From Molossus alvarezi (Eukaryota; Chordata; Mammalia; Chiroptera; Molossidae): a stretch of 64,000 nucleotides of DNA. Below, in pieces: positions 57,023 through 64,000 of the stretch. The stretch spans positions 21,402,708 through 21,466,707 of the forward strand of contig CM073896.1 of NCBI GenBank assembly GCA_037176705.1, read 5' to 3'. Made by a program: the position numbers and the translations under genes. The notes below the pieces were generated by a model. The model was given only the letters and a program-made list of their open reading frames with translations. It was not told the origin of the DNA and made no database searches. Numbering within the stretch: position 1 is the stretch's first letter; the number at the start of each line of letters is the position of its first letter.

Positions 57023-57439
57023 TTAAATAGCATTGGACAAAATTTATAAAAGTTACAGAGGATGACTATGAAGAGGTAGAGACACCAACAGTATTTTTTG
57101 TAACTCATAGGGATTAAAAAGCAAAAATTAAAATTTGGGGATACTTTGTCCATGGACGCCTGAGGAGCTGAGATTAGGAAGAGAAGAGAAGCAGCAGAAA
57201 CTGAGAACACCAACTCTGTGCCAACTAGCTCATTCTTTATTTTCATCAGTTGAGGCTTTTAAATTTGTGCCATATGTACACTACACTTAGGAATAACATT
57301 TGTTTTATTATTTAAGAAAAGTATCTTATTCTTTCAATAATTGAGTGTTATGAAATACTCAATATATGTTTATGATTATAGATGATGGTGGACCAATCAT
57401 TGATGAAATGCGAGACAGCCCTTGCCTTTATGGAATCTA

Positions 57440-58060
57440 TAGTTCACAAGATGACTCTGTAACTTATTTGTTTGTTCAGCAACTATTTATAACCTATCAT
57501 GCTCCAGGAAATGTCCTGGACAATGAATGCTAACAGTAAAAAAAAAAATAAAAAATAAATATATATATATACATATATATATATGTATGTATGTATATGT
57601 GTGTGTATATATATATTTTTATTTATTTATTTATTTATTTATATATACATATATATATCATGAAAAATGCATCATTGCAGTAGTAGGTGGGTAGATAATA
57701 GCATTAAACAATATTTTGAAACTCAATGGACAGAAACACTATGAAGAAAATTTAAAAACAGTTAACAGAGAGAAAATGATGCATTTAGGAATGGGTCTAT
57801 TTCAAGTGAAGTTGTCAGAAGAGACATCTTGGATATGACCATTTAAAGGGGTAAATAAAGCAATGAATCAAACATATACCCGAAGTAAAGGTTTTTAGTC
57901 AAAGGGACCAGTAGTGCAAAGGTCCTGGAGCAGCAGCAGGTCAGTGTGCCTGCAAAAGCCGCAAGTGAGGGAAATGGAAAGAAATGATGTCAGAGGGTTA
58001 CCTGGGAGCCAAGTCATGCAGCACCTTACCATCTATAATAAGGACTTCCATTTTTTTGTG
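57440..58060 (+). mobile_element. Ancient mammalian repeat of uncertain family
   Basis: The order of motifs follows an old dispersed repeat I recognise but cannot name with certainty. The motifs are TTGTTCAGCAACTATTTATAACC, AGTGCAAAGGTCCTGGAGCAG and AGCCAAGTCATGCAGCACCTTACCATC, then AAGGACTTCCATTTTT. An AT-rich low-complexity run interrupts it at 57541-57658. No coding potential. Confidence 0.5.
57541..57658. repeat. AT-rich low-complexity run
   Basis: A-rich, (TA)n, (TATG)n and (TTTA)n tracts in succession. Confidence 0.95.
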
Positions 58061-59030
58061 GAGTGAGATGGAAACACATTCAAGACAAGTAAGAAGACAC
58101 AAAGCCACACCATTAATGTCATAATAGAAGTGGGGTGTGCATAGAACATTATAGAACAGTAAAGGGGATAATTACTTCTGTTAAGTACTAATTAGTCCTT
58201 AACAACAGAGATGATCTTGTATTGATCTAAAAGGATGAGATGGAACTTTCCAGACAATGAACCAATAGAGGGAAAATGATAGGAAGGATCTTCATGTTGA
58301 AGGAAACTCTCTTAAAAATGTTAGAAATATGATTAATTCTGACTTCCTGTTTTGGTCCTATCATGTCTGAGGAGGTTCAAGATTTTTGCAACATTGCAGA
58401 GCAAGAAATTTGGTCTTATTATTGGCCTCACTTGGCAAGTAAAGCAAGATAAGCCTAGAGAAACTTACAGTTACTTGCTCTTTTGGCTTTAAATTTATAA
58501 ATTATTTGCTCCATTTCATTAGCGATTTAGTAAAATTTGTTGTTTTAATCACTGGGCAATAAAAGTTTCAAGATTACTGAATCACATTTCTTGTTCCCTT
58601 TTCTTCAGATGATCTGTATCATTCAGGAAATACTAACTTAAAGCTTGAAAATAGTTTTGAATTAAATTAAATATAAAGAAATTATATTTGCAAACATTTT
58701 CAACTTTGAATAATTACTATAGTAATGATATTTTATTGGTCATATTCATGAATCTAGTGATCTTTGAAGAAGATATATTTCTTTTGCTGTAGGAATCTTA
58801 AATATTCAGGAAAATTGGTGCAGCGTAATAAAAAAAAATTCTGAATCTAAAACTTTAGGATTAGAACCCTACCTCAATAACTGGGAAATTGTTGAACTTA
58901 AGTAATACAGTTCCTCAGATTTATTTTATTTTCACTAATGCATTGCATTTTTTTAATTAAAGTGCTAAAAATCTTCATGAGAGTAATGTGGAATTGATAA
59001 TAAGTAGATTATAAATAACAAAAGATAAAA
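58061..59030. other. Unclassified sequence
   Basis: No gene or recognised repeat. Confidence 0.45.
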
Positions 59031-59043
59031 CTACTTTATTCTT

Positions 59044-60077
59044 TTTTTTTAATTAATTAATTTATTTTTCTTACAGATGTTTCTCCTCCCCCCCCCCACT
59101 GATTCCCTCCTCCCCTTCTCCCCACCCTGTCGCCAGCTTTGTTGTCCATGTCTATTGTTCATGCATACATGCATATAACTTCTGTGGTTTATCTCTTCCC
59201 TACCACCCCCTCTTCTGGGGATTGTTAGTCTGTACCCCACTTCCACTCTCTGGGACTACCCCATTCCTCAGACTGTTATGTTATTTATATCCCACAAATA
59301 AATGAGATCATATGATACTTGTCTTTCTCTGTTTGGCTTGTTTCGCTTAGGATAATACTTTCCAGGTCCCTCCATGTAGTCTCAAAGGATAAGAGATCTT
59401 TCTTTCTTACAGATACATAGTACTCCATTGTGTATATGTACCATTGCTTTTTTATCCATTCGTCTACTGATGGACATTTGGGCTGTTTCCAGATCTTAGC
59501 TATTGGAAATAGTGCTGCTACAAATACAGGGGTGCATATATTATTTCTGATTGGTGTTTCAGGCTTCTTAGGGTATATTACGAGAAGTGGGATCACTGGG
59601 TCAGGTGGAAGTTCAATTTTTAATTTTCGGAGGTAACACCATATTGTTTTCCATAGTGGCTGCACCAGTCTGCATTCCCACCAGCAGTGTACTAGAGTCC
59701 CCTTTTCTCCACACCCTGGCCAACACTTGTTTGATGATTTGTTGATGGCGGCCATTCTGACAGGTGTGACGTGATACCTCATTGTTGTTTTAATTTGCAT
59801 CTCTCTGATGATTAGTGATGTTGAGCATTTCTTCATATGCCTCTTAGCCATTTGTATGTCCTGTTTGGAGAGGTGTCTATTTAGTTCCTCTGCCCATTTA
59901 TTAATTGGTTCTTTGTCTTCCTTTTGTTGAGTTGTATGAGCACTCTATATATATTGGAAATTAACCCCTTATCTCATATATCATTGGCAATTATGCTCTC
60001 CCATACAGCCTTTCCATTTTGATGATTGTATCTTTCGCTGTGCAGAAACTTTTGAGTTTGATGTAGTCCCACGTGTT
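59044..60077 (-). mobile_element. Young 5'-truncated bat L1
   Basis: Minus strand. It has a tail (printed T run 59042-59050), the C-rich 3' UTR with a 10-base C run near 59090, and ORF2 up to the FCTAKDT-like region near 60050. Flanks are ctactttattctt (59031-59043) and ctacctttattctt (60078-60091). Unlike several other L1s here, it is not inverted. Confidence 0.95.
59285..59851 (-). pseudogene. L1 ORF2 C-terminal domain (188 codons, open)
   Basis: Open from an internal methionine to the normal ORF2 stop. Conserved points are [19 protein letters not shown] (residues 9-27) and the cysteine cluster [18 protein letters not shown] (about 47-64). The endonuclease and RT are missing because of 5' truncation, so no activity is expected. 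It is very similar to the frame at 12186-12704, which shows common recent ancestry. One codon is lost (NKSSNKCW against NKSSNNKCW). Confidence 0.92.
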
Positions 60078-60091
60078 CTACCTTTATTCTT

Positions 60092-62129
60092 AAATCACTA
60101 AACTTTATAGATTGAGAAATCCAGAGTCATTTTAGCAAAACCCTGCCACCTTACTTAGCAGATAAAATTGAGGATTAGTGTTTGTTGAATTATTTTCCAA
60201 AGATTATGCAATTAGTTGAAAGTAAATGCAAGATGAAAATTTGGTTTTTTCCATGGACACAATACTGTATATTAATATATTTTATTTTATCATTATAGTT
60301 TTTATATTATTATCCTTGAACCTAATTGAATACTGTGGTTACACAGTATTTTCTAATAATGAAAAATTCCATTTTTACATTACTTATAAAGTAATTTTGG
60401 CAGTTTTGATCATGTCCTATTTTACTTTACAATTAGTAGATGTGACCTTAATTTGTCAACCCTTTATTTTTCGAACAAGTAGTTTAAGATTTTAAAAAAT
60501 CTGTTAATTAATCTAAATCATCCTCTAAATTACAAAGAGTTATATTATTCTACTCTGATCAGAGAGACTACTCTGGCATCATTGATGTCTGGTAACAATA
60601 GCCAATCAAAACACAAAATGTATTAGGCTCTTACCTTCTGTGAAGCACTGTGCTTTGCATGAACTATGGGGGAATGATGGAGCGGGAAAGTTGCTGTTTG
60701 ATGTACTCTTCATCTCCCTGTGTGCACAGTAGCTACTGCCCTGTACTATATGTCTTCATTAGGACCTCGACTCTGATAAAAATGTGTTTGCATTTATTAT
60801 ATTAGAGATTTTATATGTTAGTTTTCTGCAAAGAAAACATTTAAATGACAACCTTTTAGGAAAGCTGCCTTAGTCTCCTATTAGTTGCAAGGAACTGTTA
60901 ACTGTTTAAAGTGCTTCAAACAAAAGGAAGAATCAACTATAATTATGAAGGAGAAATCTGGCAAGGGCCAGAACTTAGGAAACCATCAGTAACCAATGTA
61001 TTGTTTCTTTAAAGGTACCTGCTCCATTATTAGTTTTTTCATCAGACACACATTTTCTGCTTCCATGGGCATAGGGTGCAAAGGGGACATTATAGCAAGA
61101 CATGACCCTCAGTTTAAGTGCCTACTGGCTAAGCCCCACCGATAGAGTAGATCATTTGATGTTAAGTGTTCATTTTTGTTCCAATCAGATGCGACACCAG
61201 AAATAGGTTAATATAATAAAAATATGGCTCTGTGGCCCTTTATCTATATGGGATGCAATTCTCAGAGTAGAAATCCTAGGCATGAGCCAAACACTTCCAT
61301 TTTCTAACATAAGGTTAAAATCTCGATTTTTTTATTTCTGATGGGGATACACTACTTTATTGTATTGACTGATTAGTGTCTCAAAACTGGAAATAAGGAT
61401 AAGATACTCATGAGCTTTGAAGAACTAGGCTAAGTGATTGTAAAGTGGATTTTGCACAGCAGAAAATAGCTAAGTTTGGACATAATTTATGACATAATAA
61501 CTTTGATTTGCAAAGAAAAGTGGAATTGGGAAGTAACTCTCGATGAGAAGTTGTTCAGTCATAAAGAAGGTGTCAGTTGACTACAGTTGGCTTCTGGAAG
61601 CAGGTATTGCCAGAGCAAGCAGCTAAGCTATTTGGGCTTAGTGCAGGAGGAGGAAAACACATCTGGATCCTGAACAATTTTAAATGGGGTCAGGGACGTA
61701 CATATGGTTTCAGCATTGTTTAACATGGGAACAAAGAATTGTGCTTGCCTCATCTACTAGAGACATTGTAGTGCTCCAAAGCTCTGGGGACAAGAGGGAT
61801 ATACTGTGACTTGATTGCTGATGAAATTCTACTGTCACCTTTTAAATCACAGTACTTGAAGAAATACTCTCCTGCCTACTCTACAGCTGCCTTTATAAGC
61901 AATATTTATTTAGAAAAAGAACCAAAATGTGATGCTTTGACTTTGTAATTAATTGTTAGATTTACTAATTGCTTCTCTGTTTAGGACTCTCTAGTGAAAT
62001 TAATAAATACACGAAGCTTGGATTGGTACATTTTAATAATTAACTCCCTCAATGTTGTAGATTAGAAAAATATACACACTAATATCAGCCACATATGGTA
62101 TCACTTTGTGTAAGTGCCCGCACTGATAA
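60092..62129. other. Unclassified sequence
   Basis: No gene. 60226-60495 has an 89-codon hydrophobic frame made of AT-rich codons, which I do not accept as coding. Confidence 0.45.
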
Positions 62130-62380
62130 CTGAGAGTTCAACTCTAGGACTTAGCACTGCTTCTGTGTGGAAGGACAGAGGGCACAGTAGAGGAGAGGGC
62201 TATGTTCCTCTCCTGCCCCCTTTTCCTCGCAGAGAATCTGTGTGTCTGAGCCAGGGGAACACACCTGACGTTCACGGATAATCTCTCTGAGCGTGCGGCC
62301 TGCTCAAGGCCCTGTCCTTCTGCCTTGGAAATATCTCTGCATATGTAAGAATTTATCAACCAATATTTTATCATTTTCCT
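62130..62380. other. GC-rich patch of unknown identity
   Basis: Markedly richer in G and C than its surroundings, with CpGs near 62225-62300. The minus frame 62144-62374 (76 codons) is arginine- and serine-rich without a domain. It could be an old LTR or a conserved non-coding element; I cannot decide. Confidence 0.35.
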
Positions 62381-62524
62381 GTTTTAAGAAAAAATTGTAG
62401 GAGAGTAAATTAAGCTCTGCTAGGTAATGATCATCTTTACTCAGAAATTCTGAACTTCCTTCATTTCATGATTAAGATCCAAACTGAAATCACCAATAGA
62501 GAATTCCTTGATAAACATATGAAA

Positions 62525-62560
<36 letters not shown>

Positions 62561-62823
62561 GCTAAATACACACATAAAAACCTGCCTGTGCACCTTTCTA
62601 CACATATATCTGTATATCTGTATCTCCAATAATGTTACATCTCTTACCTTTGCAGAAAAGTCTACTACCTGTGTATTTTAATGTTTTAAAGGGGGCAATA
62701 TAAACCATTCTTCTACCTAGTTTGTCAAGATTAATATGTACAGATGAAATGACATCAGCAACAGAAAAAAAAATTAAAAAAACAAATTCAACTTTAACAA
62801 TTTCTATTTTTAGAGGGATTTTT
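62381..62823. other. Unclassified AT-rich sequence
   Basis: No gene; contains the (TA)n at 62527-62557. Confidence 0.45.
62527..62557. repeat. (TA)n microsatellite
   Basis: About 15 AT units. Confidence 0.97.
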
Positions 62824-63030
62824 AAAATTTATTTTTAAAGAGAGAGGAAGGGAGAGGAAGAGAGAGAAAGCGACATCAATGTGAGAGAGAAACATCAATG
62901 GGCTGCCTCCTGCATGTCCCCTACCAGGAATCAAGCCCTCAACTGGGCATGTGCCCAGACCAGGAATCCAACTGACCACCTTTTGGTGCACAGGATGACA
63001 CCTAACCGACTGATCCACAACAGTCAGGGC
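62824..63030 (-). mobile_element. VES-type SINE
   Basis: Minus orientation. It has AGAGAGAGGAAGGGAGAGGAAG, GGGCATGTGCCCAGACCAGG and a degenerate head (ATCCACAACAGTCAGGGC). Flanks are tagagggattttt/tagaggaatatttt. Confidence 0.94.
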
Positions 63031-63319
63031 TAGAGGAATATTTTCTTCATTTAACTTATTATTTCAAAGTCAATAAGGAAAATTTCCTGGTACCTACTGG
63101 TAATGGTGCAGTTGCTAGGTAGGGTAGTTTTTAGTTCATCAGTCTCTAATTATACTTGAATAGTTTGGCTCTCTGTTGTCCAGAGGTAGAAAAATCACAC
63201 ACAGAATTTTTAACAGTTTCTGTCTATTTAATACCACACTACTATACCATCTCCAAATATCCTCAAACTATTTATGACTTCAAGTATAAAGTATTTAACA
63301 CATAGTGGTTTAGCATAAG
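63031..63319. other. Unclassified sequence
   Basis: No gene or recognised repeat. Confidence 0.4.
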
Positions 63320-63720
63320 CTGAGTGTATTAATCAAGGTAACTATAGCTGTTGTAATACCTAAATTTCTGAATTTTAGTGATTTAATAGAGTTGTTTATT
63401 CATTTCCTGTTAATATGAAATTGAACACTAGTGATCTCTAAATGGCCTTCTATGGGAGCATTCAGAGACCCAGACTCTTCCCATTTTAAGGCAATGTCTA
63501 CTTCTAAAACATCAAATTTGATTCATCAGTTACATGGGAAATGGGAAACTATGATGAATGTACATCCAGTTCTTGATCACTTGGGTCTAAAACTGACATA
63601 CATCACTGTTCAAAATGCACTAGGAAAAATTATTGACATAATGTTACCTAGGTGCAGAAGGGCTTGGAATTGAGGCCAGAATGCCACTGCTAAGTATATC
63701 TCTATGGTAGGAAATTAGAA
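63320..63720 (-). mobile_element. Probable ancient LTR or MER-type repeat
   Basis: The text has the outline of an old mammalian repeat: GTAACTATAGCTGTTGTAATACC, TTTAGTGATTTAATAGAGTTGTTTATT, GGAGCATTCAGAGACCCAGACTCTTCCCATTTTAAGGC and ACTGACATACATCACT. The 80-codon frame 63431-63673 lies wholly inside it. Family uncertain. Confidence 0.4.
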
Positions 63721-64000
63721 AATTCTGATGGAGAGCTGGTCATCGCTATCATATGAATAGCTGTACAAATGCAATCGGTTAGCAGCTCAGCATACACTTA
63801 TGTGCACTGTACTAAAAAATTATGCTTTAGTCCTTCATTATCAGGTTAAGAAAATAAGATATTCAAGGCTATGTGTAGTTCTTTCATGTTCCGAGGAACA
63901 TGCACACAGATACAGAATTTCTGGGACTCTCAAAAGTCATATTCCAAAAGCACCTTTAAAATTGTATTTTATCAGCTTGAATTCCTTAGATGACATGCCA
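63721..64000. other. Unclassified sequence to window end
   Basis: No gene or recognised repeat. Confidence 0.4.

Noticed and set aside
2887..63030. Many A box/B box pairs that resemble tRNA genes
   Set aside because: They are the tRNA-derived heads of VES SINEs. They are followed by SINE bodies or A tails, flanked by target duplications, and do not fold as intact tRNAs.
1..64000. CRISPR array, bacterial operon or phage features
   Set aside because: The only regular repeats are microsatellites. Repeat content, base composition and lack of long genes all indicate mammalian DNA.
1..64000. Helitron elements, expected in some vesper bats
   Set aside because: I found no convincing 5' TC...CTRR 3' pair with a terminal hairpin. 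Absence by eye is weak evidence.

Overview
The window is nuclear DNA of a bat, with no host protein-coding gene that I can support. The evidence for a bat is a dense set of tRNA-derived VES-type SINEs (27 copies found), young L1 LINEs, and a SPIN-type hAT transposon, on a background of old mammalian repeats (MIR, L2, MaLR LTRs). VES SINEs are typical of bats. SPIN together with several VES subfamilies suggests a vespertilionoid or other yangochiropteran lineage, but the species cannot be fixed from this sequence. The DNA is AT-rich. Every long open frame is either an L1 ORF fragment, an antisense shadow of one, or lies in non-coding repeat. It reads as intergenic or deep intronic DNA.

Layout: 1-17 kb is a stack of L1s. 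At least three of them (1.3-3.5, 8.7-10.6 and 11.9-13.4 kb) are 5'-inverted, the twin-priming signature. They are mixed with SINEs, including two unusually short tRNA-only SINEs at 7.9 and 10.8 kb. 17-30 kb is mostly unclassified DNA with MIR, L2, MaLR LTR remnants and scattered SINEs, plus a diverged direct repeat pair (20.8 and 22.1 kb). 30.7-37.3 kb is a near full-length L1 bounded by a recognisable target-site duplication. It keeps a 5' UTR, a broken ORF1 and a broken ORF2, and is interrupted by a 225-bp SPIN element and two SINEs. 37-43.5 kb is mainly unclassified. 43.5-48.5 kb is old L1 in both orientations, with a tiny poly(A)-ended retro-insertion and a SINE. 48.8-49.0 kb is a hAT-like short DNA transposon. 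49.9-50.7 kb holds three consecutive SINEs. 54.9-56.4 kb carries a young inverted duplication whose right arm, but not its left, was split by a SINE. 59.0-60.1 kb is a young 5'-truncated L1 with an intact ORF2 C-terminal frame. 60-64 kb is mostly unclassified, with one SINE and a probable old LTR.

There is no gene network here. The interacting parts are L1, which supplies reverse transcriptase, and the SINEs that depend on it. The most useful new observations are the inverted duplication with an internal empty site, the short tRNA-only SINE subfamily, the SPIN insertion inside a datable L1, and the high share of inverted L1s. Family names come from recognising consensus-like text by eye, and edges are accurate to a few bases only where a target-site duplication is quoted.
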